Source of the DNA: Aporrectodea caliginosa
Lineage: Eukaryota > Annelida > Clitellata > Crassiclitellata > Lumbricidae
Direction of reading: 5' to 3'
Length of the DNA stretch: 64,000 bases
NCBI GenBank assembly: GCA_020284085.1
Contig: JACEVL010000080.1
Span: forward strand, 752,001-816,000
Shown here: piece after piece, positions 11,942 to 23,027 of the stretch
Numbering within the stretch: position 1 is the first letter of the stretch
Layout of the letters: every line of letters begins with the position of its first letter
Translations under genes and position numbers: made by a program
Notes under the pieces: generated by a model
Told to the model about the DNA's origin: nothing
Database searches by the model: none
The model's input: only the letters and a program-made list of their open reading frames with translations

Positions 11942-12708
11942 TCACCACGAGACAGGTTTCTTCGGTTTGTGCTTTCGTGTCTTGACAACTACAGTTTCTG
12001 ATGTCGCAGGGGCACCTGTAACGAGATAAACAAAATAAAAACTTTTTAATTACATTGTCAATTCTTAAAATGCATCACACTTATAAATGTAATTTGCATA
12101 TTCATTGTGTGCTTGTTTATTAATTTTAACCACGTATTTTACATGTCGTGACAAAAACAAAGATAACGCTAGGGTTAAACTTATTATTCAGATGTCCTGG
12201 AATGATAGGCTTTAATAGTATCACAAACCACAGAAATAATTATTTCTTCTAGAGGCAACTTTACATTGACTAAAGTCTTTGTCCAAGTAATTAATTATCT
12301 TCCACCTGCATTAAACTTGTTACGCATTATTATTATTATTGATATTATTACTTCGATGTTTTACAATTATCATTGCATAACTGTTGTCCCATTGTGCATT
12401 TGCAAATGGCGTAATAAAGACCATACTTACTTACTTACTTACTTAAGTCATGAAAGTCCTCCAGTCCTTTCTGACATCATATCTTAAGCTCTTACCTATT
12501 TGATAGATATCTGGGAAAACAGCGATATTGAGTGGCCCCATGATGAGTGACACCTCTTCGAGTAGCCCCAAATCTCCTCCCAGACGGTGACTAAGACCAG
12601 GTACAGCAACGATATTGACAGGCCCCGCATCTCCGGTCGAGTAGTCATCGACATCTGGTCCGGCAGCGACATCGATGGGTCCCACGTCCATGGACCCTGC
12701 ATTTCCCA
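11942..12708 (-). CDS. Small spliced gene, function unknown (exons 12708-12496 and 12015-11942)
   Basis: Two minus-strand exons fit together. The first (12,708-12,496) follows an acceptor ending CCTACCAG and ends AAATAG at donor GTAAGAGC. The second (12,015-11,942) follows acceptor CTCGTTACAG and ends at TGA. The first leaves one base and the second supplies two, so the frame is continuous. The product is about 95 residues, acidic and Gly/Pro-rich, with three loose repeats of a GP-(I/V/L)-(D/N)-(I/V)-A-x-PD pattern, then a basic tail rich in Lys/Arg (VVVKTRKHKPKKPVSW). An in-frame Met (MDVGP) lies 15 bases into the exon. No family was recognised. A second frame in the first exon encodes a 68-residue ORF ending exactly at the donor, so the true frame is not certain. 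Confidence 0.4.
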
Positions 12709-13048
12709 CTGGTAGGACGCTGATACCCAGAAAAGACGTATTGTAAATTTCAGAGAGTTTGGAGTTCTATCTTCTCGCGGGCCAAATTCACATACATCGT
12801 TGCTCTATTCATTCTTTTCAGACTTCTAAAACAAATATAAAATTTACAATGAAGTCTTCAACATGTAATTATATCTAAAACTACAAAATAATGCAGCCAC
12901 GGGACGAAAGAACCCACAAAATTTTAATGGATGAGCATTCAAATTCAATCAAACTTGTACAATTTACCACAACAATTACAATTATAGAATAAATTGGAAA
13001 AACAACTATTTATTTAGCAATTCAATCATTTGGATATTTACCAATCTG

Positions 13049-13972
13049 CAGAGATGGGCAGTAATTTAATTGATGTAATTGAAATTACGTAATTTGAATT
13101 ACAATTGTAATTGGTAATTTGTAATTTGTTGCTCTGGAACAATGTAATTTGTAATTGAATTACATTTTTTCATGTAATTTGTAATTTAAAATTACATCTG
13201 TAAAATCAAATTACTTTGAAAAGAAAACTAGAGACCCTACAGCCAGAGCAGTTTTGAAAGCATCTTTCCTTATCTTGATCACTATCACCATAGTATCTCT
13301 GATATGAACGATAGCAACACTGAATTCTATGAATGCTTTCACAAAATTGGAGCCAATGTCAGAAATGGTAGCTACAATTTTGTCGTGTGTCACACCGAGC
13401 TCATAATGCATTACATTGGTGAGTTGCGCTTCTCCATCACACGTGTGTGATCCAACAAAACGTCTACATGCTATACTAAGACAACTGAGTGTCGATCAAA
13501 TGTAGGCCTACATGCATCGATCCAGTGACAGGTTACTCCTAACTGATGAATCTTCATATCTACGCAACTGTTAAGATATTATTTATACAATTTAATTCTG
13601 CACTTCCTTCATCTGCGCTGGTAAACAAACTCATAATAGTTTTGCAACCCTGATTGTAAGGTCAGAGAGATGCCAATTATCGGACAACTTGTTTGAACAG
13701 TTGCTACGTCTTAGAGAAAATTAAATAAACTGTTGCAAACAGTGTAATACAAATGAACAGTGGAAATAAAGCATGTGTTTCCTGACTGAATTTCCTGATC
13801 CCAACTATGCATGTAATTTGTAATTTGATGTAATTGAAATTACGTAATTTGTAATTTGTAATTTCCAACAAATTTCTAAAGTAATTTGTAATTTGTAATT
13901 CAATTACATTTTCCCAAGTAATTTGTAATTTGTAATTCAATTACATTTTACTGTGTAATTTGCCCATCCCTG
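13049..13972 (-). mobile_element. hAT element, internally deleted, perfect 8-bp TSD
   Basis: Ends CAGAGATGGGCA and TGCCCATCCCTG are flanked by the identical octamer ccaatctg at 13,041-13,048 and 13,973-13,980. The outer parts are built from repeated TAATTTGTAATT and GTAATTGAATTAC units. The middle, on the minus strand, retains a transposase piece: GVTCHWIDA, a GSHTCDGEAQL block, then the HDKIVATISDIGSNFVKAF stretch typical of hAT transposases. The element is 924 bp, far shorter than an autonomous hAT (about 3 kb). It sits in the first intron of the small minus-strand gene. Confidence 0.9.
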
Positions 13973-14156
13973 CCAATCTGAATATAATATTGAAAGTAAA
14001 TAAATTATGTTACCGTCATATTAAAACGCGAGGTTAGTCGAGTAAGACTAAAAAAATAATCGCCCGCGGTCACAATCAAATTCATGATAAATCATTCAAA
14101 ACATTAAAAAAGTCTAAATTTTACTATACTAGTAATTGTTGTTCAAATTCACTTAC

Positions 14157-14250
14157 CCTCGCGACGTGATAAATGATGAAAAACTCTCACGACAGATTAA
14201 AATAATAGTTTAAAAGAAATTAATTATCGGTCGAATTGAATGTAAACATT
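14157..14250 (-). other. Putative non-coding first exon of the minus-strand gene
   Basis: Minus-strand sequence ends CACGTCGCGAGG at a strong donor GTAAGTG (intron begins at 14,156). The only ATG in it opens a nine-codon frame that ends in TAA, so it would be 5' UTR. It lies just downstream of the NRF1/ETS cluster and about 1.4 kb upstream of the first coding exon. The link to that exon is inferred from strand, order and splice signals. Confidence 0.4.
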
Positions 14251-14280
14251 GCCCGGAAGTATCAACTGCGCATGCGCGTG
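14251..14280 (-). promoter_or_regulatory. Putative promoter: NRF1- and ETS-type sites
   Basis: TGCGCATGCGCG (14,267-14,278) matches the palindromic NRF1 consensus. CCGGAAGT (14,253-14,260) matches an ETS/GABP site. The two are 6 bp apart, an arrangement typical of TATA-less housekeeping promoters in metazoans. No TATA box was seen nearby. Confidence 0.45.
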
Positions 14281-14459
14281 AGTACGTATCTGCGATTAAC
14301 GCTGGCTCTTACTACGCAAAAACAACGCATGTGAGATACGCAGTTCTTGCTTAGCATCGCATGCGATGGCTGCAGATACGTGGTATACAAATGTGCTAGT
14401 TCTCTATGATAGAACCAAGATATGTCTTTCTTACTTCCTACCAAGGTGTAAGACCATCA

Positions 14460-14890
14460 ATACATGCAGAAACTGCATCTAACTCAAAACGGCCAAAATT
14501 GCAGTTACGTGGTTCTTTCTTATGAGGGCAGTATAGTAGTCAAGTATTGTTGTTTTGTATTGTATATTGACTCAACAGTGTTGAGCAACTGTTTCAGTTT
14601 CGCTTTCCTTTCCTTGTTCTTTCCTGTTTTGAGTTCATTTAGTTTCTTTTCCGTTATTTTGCTTTAACTTTCACTTGGTCACTGCAAGTATGTTTTCAAA
14701 GATAATCTATCTTTAAAGGCCACCATTAATTTTCAAATGTAATCTGTAATTGGTGTCCCTACTTAGCGGGATTCTTTATCCCTTTAGGGCCTCCTTTTTT
14801 GTAGCTATGTTGAAAAATTTAAATGTAAACCTGATGACTTGTGTTTAGTTGGTTACAAAATAAACATTTTGATTGATTGATTGATTGATT
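14460..14890 (+). mobile_element. LINE 3' UTR fragment with stem-loop, copy 2
   Basis: Sequence around 14,752-14,795 repeats the LINE 3' stem-loop: outer CCCT/AGGG and inner GGGAT-TCTTT-ATCCC. It is followed by TTGGTTACAAAATAAA and a (TTGA)n tail at about 14,867-14,891. No coding part remains, so this is a strongly 5'-truncated copy of the family at 5.5-9.2 kb. Confidence 0.6.
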
Positions 14891-14894
14891 GAAA

Positions 14895-16040
14895 GTTTTA
14901 CGTATCAAACAGCTATTTGCGGGATGAATGGTGAATGATACGGTCATGAACCTGGAGCGGAGGGAATACTTAGAAGTTTTAATAGATGTAGTTATTGTCG
15001 TTGTACCAAGCAATCAGTCTGTCAATCAGTCACCTAGAAAATAGAATATGTGGATAGGTTGGTCGGTGACTCATTTCTAGTGTAGGTCTAATGATCCGAC
15101 ACATCCGGTGGCTTGGGCAGACACTGAGACACCGCACATACGTCAGGATATCATGTATCATGCAGCATCCATCACAGACAGAGTATGGTTCTGACTGTAG
15201 TGAGGCTGAGATGGACACAGACAGGCCTTGTTGTGGCCTTTTGAGCACCACAGGGCGTAGGCAAAATAATCTGTTGGAACAGTTGGCAAGGTTTTTGTAA
15301 GATCAACAATAATTATATCAATAGAAAGAGTAGACCCTAAAGCAGAATTTGACAGGGGGTGCGTACGCACCTTACGCACCGTGTATGGCTACGCCACTGG
15401 GTCGGTCATTCAGTCAGATTTTTATATGTAAATAATACGGGAGGCGATCTCGCATTGACATCGATTCGTTAGTAATTTCTGTGGTCTTAGATTCCAATCG
15501 CAATGAGTTGGAAGTCGTCGGCCAGTTTCGCTTTTCTTTCACTTAGTGTCAGGTCTTAAAGGTATCCAGTACATAGATCCGACCCCAAAAAAATCAGGAC
15601 TGGTAGTAGCATGAGGCAGAACCCTTGACGCCCAGGAGATCACTTTGCTGCATGCTCTCCTCTTATCTTATCATGTTGATGTGTGCGCATGTCATCGGCC
15701 ATGTCGGTCGGTGATCGATTTCTCCGTCATTTCGACGGATTATTTCGTCTAAACGCAGAATTTTCTCAGTAACTTCGGACATGTTCGAGTTTTCTGGTGC
15801 TAGGTTTGCGTGCCGGACTTATTCGTCGGTTTTGCAAGGATTTTATGAGTTTGATCGCATTTTGTTCGCAAGTCACCTTGTCGCCATGTGACTCATCAAG
15901 CCCATCCTGATGTGTTCGGTAGAGCGTCAGCTATACGGTCCGTGTACGCCGCCTGTAGACGAGTAGAGTAGTGTTTTTGTCTAGGTCAAGGGCGGCCGAC
16001 GCGGGCCGTTGAAGTGACCTCGACCTTCAGTCGCTTAAAT
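14895..16040. other. No gene; solitary hAT-type end
   Basis: GGCTACGCCACTG at 15,387-15,399 is the reverse complement of the common hAT terminus CAGTGGCGTAGCC. No matching left end was found, so it is probably a truncated insertion. Other sequence here holds only short ORFs of no recognised family. Confidence 0.35.
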
Positions 16041-16044
16041 CTAC

Positions 16045-16634
16045 CTACCGACACGCGACGAATGCCTCTTCTACGTACTCCTTGGTGCTTCGACGAATTG
16101 CCGGACGTGCATCGTCTTCTACCAGCGAGGGACTGCTAATCTGCATCGTCACCGTGTTTGCGAACGCTTTCACCTGTCGTCCCTGTACTCTATCGACGCA
16201 ACTTGGCTTGCTGTGCATTGTTTTGCTCACTGAATAGGTTCGTTCGTAATGACCCTTAACATCATAATAGGCTAGCGCAGAGAGCGCCTGTGAGTAGGAC
16301 TAGATATCTTGAAGAGTCGCCATATAAATTCCCGAAATGAATGAATGTTGAAGTCAATCAGCAGCATCGGATGGTTGCAATTGGAAGAGGCAACACAGGA
16401 ACATTTGTTATGCCGTGGATATTCTGTGGACACTGCTTTTGTAAGCGAATCGTGGCACAAATGTTGTTGCTCAACAGGATCTTTAGGCATTGTGGTCACC
16501 AAACGGGTGGCCCAACAATATGCTGCATGAGCAACTTCCACAGGACCTCGCGGAATGCTTACCTCAGACTTAACAGGGCGAGGTGATGAAACAGCTTTTC
16601 CGCCGCGTAGGAATTTCCGCACTTTGTACCCCAA
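16045..16634 (-). other. Unidentified minus-strand ORFs (61 and 120 codons)
   Basis: Two minus-strand frames (16,634-16,272 and 16,230-16,045) are longer than most noise here and lie on one strand. The larger contains a Cys/His-containing stretch but no pattern I can assign. It may be a degraded retroelement ORF or chance. There is no promoter or splice support. Confidence 0.2.
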
Positions 16635-16709
16635 GGCGATTGGTCGTATGCCCCGTCCTTCTTGCTAGGAGTTATCAGGTTTGTTCCGCAGATCACTATT
16701 ATTCGCTTC

Positions 16710-16860
16710 CAGTGATGGGCAGTGGGCACTAAACTATTTTTTAAAGTTAAATTTTAACTATTTTTTAACTAAAATAAAATAGTCTAACTAAAGTTGGCAA
16801 CTGATTTTGTAAATGAGTTAACTGAACTAAAAAATATTTAGTTAAACTGTTGCAAACGTT
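16710..16860 (+). mobile_element. Truncated hAT-type end (CAGTGATGGGCA)
   Basis: CAGTGATGGGCAGT at 16,710 is followed by TTTAGTTAAA/TTAACTAAA-rich sequence and AGTTGGCAACTGATTTTG. The same terminal region, inverted, ends at 57,148. No opposite terminus was found here. Confidence 0.6.
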
Positions 16861-17175
16861 TTTATGATTATTGTCTGTCTAACAGATCGTTAGACACGCT
16901 CATTGAGAAAATATAAATATTTCTGGAATTAATCCTATTTCGTGCTGTCACTGTTAAATCTCAAGTAAAGCATATTGGTCGCCCATGCTGTATGCATATA
17001 TTTATGTGTTTGGGACTTTATGAACTTTTAAATGAACTTAAATTGCCTGTTTAGCAGATTAAAAGAGTCGCGGCTTAAGTTAGCAAAGCTGATAACGTTT
17101 TTCAACTGCTTCTTACAATAAAATGTTCGGGTATTCGGTGTGCGATTATTAAAGAATACGGTTTAAAGGCACATC

Positions 17176-17245
17176 ATCACCACCATCACAATCGCCGCCA
17201 CCGCCACCATCGCCACCACCATTATCGTCATCAGCATCGTCGTCG

Positions 17246-17305
<60 letters not shown>
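17176..17305. repeat. (ATC)n microsatellite
   Basis: CAC/CGC/ATC triplet variants give way to about 20 uninterrupted ATC units ending near 17,305. Confidence 0.9.
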
Positions 17306-17387
17306 CCTGTATCATCTTCAGCAAGTGCTTCTGTACAAAGCGTTGCCTTTTAATAAGACTTGACTTAACTCAGGGATTTCCTGATTC

Positions 17388-17560
17388 CAGAGACGGGAAC
17401 GATTAGTTAAATTGCTTCCGATTAGAATAAGAATTAACAATTGAATTTTGCAAATCGATCAGAATTAGAATTAGAAAAATCTTGTAACTAATCGATTACA
17501 ATTAGAATTAGCTGTTTGTACAATTGATTATAATTTTAATCGATTAGTTACCAATCTCTG
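17388..17560. mobile_element. Possible small hAT MITE
   Basis: CAGAGACGGGAACGATTAGT at the left and the reverse complement CAGAGATTGGTAACTAATCG at the right bound 173 bp rich in GATTAGAATTAG. The flanking octamers agree at only 5 of 8 positions, so the call is tentative. Confidence 0.4.
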
Positions 17561-18300
17561 TTTCATTCCTTGCGTTCTCCATACTGAACCCTAGCCTACT
17601 CTTTGCCGACCGACTCTATTCTAATATCGTGTTTAGGCTATGTGTCGTTCGACGTGTAAGCCGCGTACAGTCATTATTAAATGCATAGCTAGGAAAATGA
17701 GTTCGCGACACTCCAAGCCAACAGAGTCCGTTGGCGATAACAGCAGATTGATTTATCCGTCGTTTGCCTCTGCTAATTAAGCATTTGGCCTATGTCCCTG
17801 TTCAATCCACTGAAGTATAACTGAAGAGTTATAACGTTCATAAATATGGATCACTGATTGTCTGTGTCCTGTAAGTTGACTTCAGATAAATATCATGGAC
17901 GATGAAGTTCTATGCTAATTCGCCTACTCGAGCAACGATACTTTAATTGATTATTTCCTATACAATAAAGACATATAAGTGCATACAAGGAGGTAGGCCT
18001 ATAAAATTTCTAAGTCTAACATAAGTAGGTTATAGGCTGCATAGGATTTAGCGTAAGTTTTCAAAGTGCATTGTCACTGCTAAACGTTTATCAGATCTTC
18101 AGAGGTAAGCTTACAATGCTAAGAAGTAATCTGACCTTCACTATGTCCTAATTTTTAAGAAGTTATACTGTAATCTTGCAGTAGAGTCCGATGATGATTA
18201 AAGGTTGAATTATGTAACATTAAAACCGCATTATCATGGTCGTCACTTAGGCGTTGTTTAAGTTCTACTCTGTCTCGCACTGACGATGTAAGTTTGTAGT
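17561..18300. repeat. Diverged dispersed repeat, copy B
   Basis: Collinear with 2,280-3,100 (see that entry), same orientation. Shared landmarks include CCGTTGGCGATAAC, AATTAAGCATTTGGCCTATG and TACTCGAGCAACGATA. Confidence 0.5.
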
Positions 18301-18658
18301 ATTTTTAAATCGTTATAATGTTCATTTGTACATTCGAAGGAAAGGCTTCAGTCGCATTGATTATTGTAACTTGCTTTTTACTTGTTTCAATAAGTAAAAC
18401 ATACTGAAGCTGCTGAAAGTTCAGAACTCTTTGGTCTGAGCCATTGCCATTACCAGTACGTCAAAATATGAACATGCAAACCCTGTGCTTAAAGTATTTG
18501 CATGGCTTTCCTGTTAACCCTAGAACTACCAAAATGTTTGCACACAGTGACTTTCAGTGGGGTAAAAAAATGACCCCCATCACTATTTTATCATTGTGAT
18601 GCATCAATAACTTTTGTTTTCTTTCACGTAGGGATAGCTTTTTTTACATTATTTTGTC

Positions 18659-19060
18659 TTAATCCATTAGCGCCCAATGATCCCATTTTGGAACGCGCGG
18701 ATGAATTTAAGTATAAAATAAGAATATTGTGCAATTTGTGCTATTTAGTTACTGTGGGCAGCTTTGACTATTAAATTAGTTTTTACGAGATTTTTAGCCT
18801 AATCTTGCCAAAAAATTTAGTTTGCGACAGCCATCTTTAAAGTTTCTGGGTTTTTTCAAAATTCGGCTGCTTCCAGTTTATCCTCTGCATAAGGTAAGAG
18901 AATTTAAATTTTAAAAGTGTTTATGTGATTTATGCCAAATGTGCGTTGAAAAATCAAATGCATTGCGGTAGAAATGTTTAGTAAATCTGTGATGTTCCCA
19001 AATGGGAACATTGGGCACAAATGTAGTCTGTTCCATTTGGGAACATGATGGGGAAATTAA
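18659..19060. mobile_element. TTAA MITE with GTTCCCAAATGGGAAC palindrome
   Basis: Left: TTAATCCATTAGCGCCCAAT followed by TCCCATTTTGGA. Right (reverse complement): TTAATTTCCCCATCATG, a spacer, then GTGCCCAATGTTCCCATTTG. TTAA borders both sides. The subterminal block GCGCCCAATG.TCCCATTT is shared by both ends but placed further in on the right, as in the other TTAA elements here. It is 402 bp and non-coding. Confidence 0.6.
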
Positions 19061-19189
19061 TTGACTTATTGAAAACTCCGCATCGCGTGCATTACCACTG
19101 TCCATATTTATAAATGAATATGAGATAAATTGGAATCGTTAGTTTACATAGCAATCACACCTTATACATGATGCCTTTTCAGGTGTAAA

Positions 19190-20380
19190 GAAAGGTCTTC
19201 TTGTCTGAGGCTTTCACCATTATAGAATCTGATGCAGATGGAGACAATTATAACACTGAGCAGCTTGTTCGCCTAGCACATGCTTCAGATGCAGTGTCTG
19301 CTAATATTGAGAGAGATGTCGAAATAGTTATGCCACCATAGACAGGGGATGGTGCGTCCAATGAAGAGTTTGTGGATTAAGATGCCCTAATGTTTTCATC
19401 TGCTGTTTTTTGGCCAGTTACTGCTTCTGCGCATAAAGGTTCGTATTACTGCCATCAGTTGACTACAATATACAATCGGGGCAAACGGATGGAAATTGTA
19501 GTTTTCCGGCATCTCACAATGAGTATCGGTTCAACGTCAAATTGTAGGCGTAGGCCTACTGTGGAAATTTTTTAACGTTTAACACCGTCTGATCGAGTCA
19601 CCACGTTGTTATTTTTCTACTCAGCTGAGTCACCACGTTGTTACTTTTATACTCAGCTGAGTCACCACGTTGTTACTTTTCTACTCAGCTGTATTACCAA
19701 CACGACGTGCCATGAGGTCTACCACGACAATTTCTTCTTGTGATAGCTGTGAAATAGCACGACAACCAGCGTGCGACTGTCGCTACCAATTTCATTTACT
19801 GTAGAGCCATTTGAAACGCTGGAGCTCAGCCAAAAAGTATGTGATTGATAAAAATCAACCAGCTGTCATTAGAAAGCATACTTTTCACATGGGTGTTGTG
19901 GGCATCTAGACCCCTCATGTCTATCACCCCCCCCCCCCGTGTTTCGTTCCAAGAAGTGGTGATGCCACTCTATAACAACGGTTTGAGCATGACTGCTGTT
20001 GCTGCCTGGCGTTCTTACGTTGGAGTCGGTGGATTGTCTGATCACCTGGAGTTCTGGCGGCAAATTGTGAACAATACTATACAACGGTTGGACAATCCTC
20101 CAACAGATCTATAAGATAGCCACTCAGTCAGTGGCATTCGCTACGTTTGAGTCGATCATCATCTGAGTTCAGAGTGAAAGACAAACAAGATGTCGATTGT
20201 GTAAGAAGAATACATGGCTGTACTGTGCAAAGTGCATGGTTCTACTTCATCTGTACTACGAGCAGTAGTATCATACCATCGCATTTGAGACAGAATATTG
20301 TCAGTCTCCAGGAAGGCATTGTAGAGAAATACCTGGAATATGTTGATGTGTATGATCGTTGTGTTCAATCGCAGAATTAG
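19190..20380 (+). pseudogene. piggyBac transposase pseudogene
   Basis: Conceptual reading in several frames shows an acidic N-terminal region (ESDADGDNYNTEQLVRLAHA at about 19,230), then at about 19,840 the piggyBac motif QPAVIRKHTFHMGVVG, then MPLYNNGLSMTAVAAWRSYV, and at about 20,185 the C-terminal cysteine-rich motif RCRLCKKNTWLYCAKC. Stops, frameshifts and loss of the catalytic core make it non-functional. This order matches DDE_Tnp_1_7-type piggyBac transposases. Confidence 0.65.
19595..19690 (+). repeat. Three copies of a 33-bp tandem repeat
   Basis: GAGTCACCACGTTGTTA starts at 19,595, 19,627 and 19,660, each followed by TTTTTCTACTCAGCT-like sequence. It lies inside the piggyBac fossil. 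Confidence 0.85.
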
Positions 20381-20633
20381 ACAATGCTATCGTTGGCATG
20401 CTTTATAACTTCTGACAACTAGTTACTTCAACATTGATTTGTGGTTTTATTGCTCTAGCAAAGCAGCCCATATGCTGTGCATAAATTAAAACTAGTGTAG
20501 TAACTGAAAACTGCAAATTTAACAGATTATCTTCAATAAATTTGCATATATTTGAAGATTTGTGTGCTAATGTCGATATATAGGAAATGTGTGAAAATTT
20601 GTCAGGCCTGTATCAACTTGTCTTGTCTTGTCT

Positions 20634-21115
20634 TCAACCATCCTCGATCCGAGGGTTGGTCGCTCCATGGACAAGTCTTCTCCACCTCTTTCTATCTTCC
20701 GTCTCCGTCAACAATCGATGAAAAGGCATATTCATCCATATGCTGATGTTGTTAAGCCATCCCATTCTCGGTCTTCCCCGTGTCCTTGTTCCTGGTACAG
20801 TTCCCTGTATGATCTCCTTTTCCAGGCAGTTTCCCTGTTTCCTCATCACATGCCCAAAGTATGTAAGTTTCCTTCTTTTAATCTGATTGAGTAGACTTCT
20901 TTCTGTTCCTGTTTTCTCTAACACCCACTCATTTGTTCTTTTTTCTATCCATGATACTCTCAGAATCTGTCTTAGGCATTTCATTTCAAACGCATTTATT
21001 CTTTCTTCCTCTTTTTCTTGATAGTCCAACTTTCACACCCGTATGTTGCCACTGGCCATACCAAAGCCCTCACGAGTTTCATCTTTGTATCCATCTTTAT
21101 GTTATGGCTTTTCCA
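20634..21115 (-). pseudogene. LINE C-terminal fragment (FEMKCLRQILR family)
   Basis: The minus strand from about 21,115 to 20,634 reads a LINE RT C-terminus: KLVRALVWPVATYGCESW, a frameshift, INAFEMKCLRQILRVSW, LLNQIKRRKLTYFGHVMR, GRPRMGWLNNI and a DRKRWRRLV block. This pattern belongs to LINEs whose products end in a (T/Y)FGH...RGRP segment. It ends in an ATCAAGACAAGACAAG-type tail. 5'-truncated and dead. Confidence 0.75.
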
Positions 21116-21827
21116 TAATTGTTTCAACGTTGTTATTATGTGCAAGTTATATTATTAAGACCTCTAGCCAACTTCTCTCTTATATCCTTGACATCGGCTG
21201 AACTAGAAATATGTAAACCACTTTCAATCTTTGTCCTAATCGTAATTGTAAGTTTGCATAGCGCCACTTCAAGAGAGTCTCCTCAGATGAGCTCCCGACC
21301 TGACAACACCAAACCACGATCGAAAAGAATTTTGCCCCATAAATTGGGTGTCACATTTCCTCCTCCGGAGTCAAATATGACAAGTTGGATGACGTCCCCA
21401 ATTTAGGCAACAAAATAATAAGTAAATAAGTTACTTGTAACCTGTTGCGTTTGTCAACTGGATTTTTTCTAAATTAAACGAATATTGGTTTATTGATTTA
21501 TTTAACGTGGAAGGCATCTGTGTTAGCGTAGGCCTATGTGCAAGCATACACCGCCGCTAATTGTCGTTGCTTGAAATTGCTGTTATGTTTCACAAAATAT
21601 TTCGACACAGGGCCAAAGTGTATTGGCGACTGTCCCTTAGACGCAGCTCTAGGAAATCCATTGTAACTGAACTACTCCAGTTATAGGCCTACTGAGAAGG
21701 CTCGAAGTTTCTATCAGTGTGTTTAAAGGCAACAACCTATGATTGACTCCCGGGTGGTGGAGATAATGGATCAACAGCCATCCAGACCCTATACAGCTTC
21801 TGGGCGAAATAAGCAGGCGCCAGACCT
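21116..21827. other. No gene recognised
   Basis: A 95-codon + frame (21,119-21,406) with no family resemblance. Otherwise AT-rich. Confidence 0.3.
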
Positions 21828-21905
21828 GATTATTATATTCGTTTATTAGAAATCATGCAGGTTGTCACACCGCAACCTGGTACTTCAGACGCACAATGAA
21901 TAAAG
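21828..21905 (-). mobile_element. SINE/LINE 3' tail (GGTTGCGG..GTGTGACAACC type)
   Basis: On the minus strand this reads AGGTTGCGGTGTGACAACCT, then TTTCTAATAAACGAATATAA and an AAT tail. It matches the 3' end of the tRNA-derived SINE at 40,862-41,122 and a further tail at 26,744-26,800. The head is not recognisable here. Confidence 0.55.
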
Positions 21906-22583
21906 TAATAAAGAAATAGTGATTGGCATACACCCCGAGTCCCCGACCAACATCTAAATCCTAAGGCAATTGCATTTAGAAATACCACGAACAAGCCTGT
22001 TGCACCTGGCAGCCCAAGACACGTATAAGCACTGCGACATATAACCGCGACGGATCCACGGACAGATATGCAGATCAACAGAACCTAAAGAAGATGACAA
22101 TCCATGTTTAGGACGCACAAACGAATGCCACAGTTTCATTTATTGGGTGTTTTAAAAACAGTGCTTCCATCTAGTGAGTACATGGAAAACATTTGCAATA
22201 TGAAAGCGTCTACTTACATAAGTAGGCTATCGTAACAGAACTGCGTTGAAATTTTTAAAAATTCATTAACCCTCGTACGCCTATGAGGGGTGTCTAGTAG
22301 ACCCCGGGCCGGTTTTTTTAGTATTTCACTCAGTATCCGATTGAGTTTGGTTGTGATATTTTATGACTTTGTTGCTCGCCCAGTAATGCGCTAAAGTAAT
22401 AAAAATGCAATTGGTTTCTCATACTGGTTACCATGGAAACGGCATGTAAACAACATAACCCAGAAATAAGGCTAAAAACACATGCGGTTGCAATGTGCAG
22501 CAAATGATTTGGTGTTATTTTTTGATAAAGTATAAGCATTACAGTATTATTTCGTGAAGGATATACGTAAACAAACTTAGATA

Positions 22584-22884
22584 ATGACTTCTAGACGTAG
22601 ATTTTCGCTAGCTGAGGCTACTAAAATGATCGTTGATGATGAAGATGATGGTCATATGAGTGACAATACAGACGACAGTGACGATTACTCCGATGTCGAA
22701 CCTGAGGCTGCTACTGCAAAAGATCTGGATCGTAACAGTGAGAATTCGACGAATTCTGCATTAGAATGTGAAGACCGGTGCAGTTTGCATGAAGAACAGT
22801 CGTCTCCAACCAGCAGTTCTGATGATGAGCAGTCGTTTTCGGGAGATGCGGCAAATGGCTATAAATCGAGAACAGGAAGACAAT
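22584..22884 (+). pseudogene. piggyBac transposase N-terminus, truncated by telomeric repeats
   Basis: The frame starts MTSRRRFSLAEATKMI and continues into an acidic, Ser/Asp/Glu-rich region of about 100 residues, the usual N-terminus of piggyBac-like transposases. At about 22,885 it runs straight into the TTAGGG array, read in frame as alternating Leu-Gly. No catalytic Asp domain or C-terminal zinc finger follows within the element. Confidence 0.6.
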
Positions 22885-23027
22885 GGTTAGGGTTAGGGTT
22901 AGGGTTAGGGTTAGGGTTAGGGTTAGGGTTAGGGTTAGGGTTAGGGTTAGGGTTAGGGTTAGGGTTAGGGTTAGGGTTAGGGTTAGGGTTAGGGTTAGGG
23001 TTAGGGTAACCTAACCCTAACCCTAAG
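22885..23027. repeat. Interstitial telomeric array with strand switch
   Basis: About 20 perfect copies of TTAGGG (22,885-23,007) are followed at once by the opposite orientation: AACCTAACCCTAACCCTAA. The junction has the head-to-head form of a telomere fusion or a repaired break. TTAGGG is the common metazoan telomere unit. Confidence 0.95.

Larger units (their letters stand above)
18514..20390 (+). mobile_element. piggyBac element fossil, left end and transposase remnants
   Basis: TTAACCCTAGAACTACC at 18,514 with the nearby hairpin GGGGTAAAAAAATGACCCC is a piggyBac-style terminus. Transposase debris follows on the same strand to about 20,390. A MITE is nested at 18,659-19,060. No right terminus was found, so the 3' end is lost or too diverged. 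Confidence 0.6.

Noticed and set aside
14262..14444. Minus-strand ORF over the putative promoter
   Set aside because: It overlaps the NRF1/ETS sites and has no domain. The non-coding exon model explains the region better.
22584..23009. Protein with Leu-Gly repeat C-terminus
   Set aside because: The repeat is translated TTAGGG telomere sequence. Only the N-terminal 100 codons look like a real (transposase) frame.
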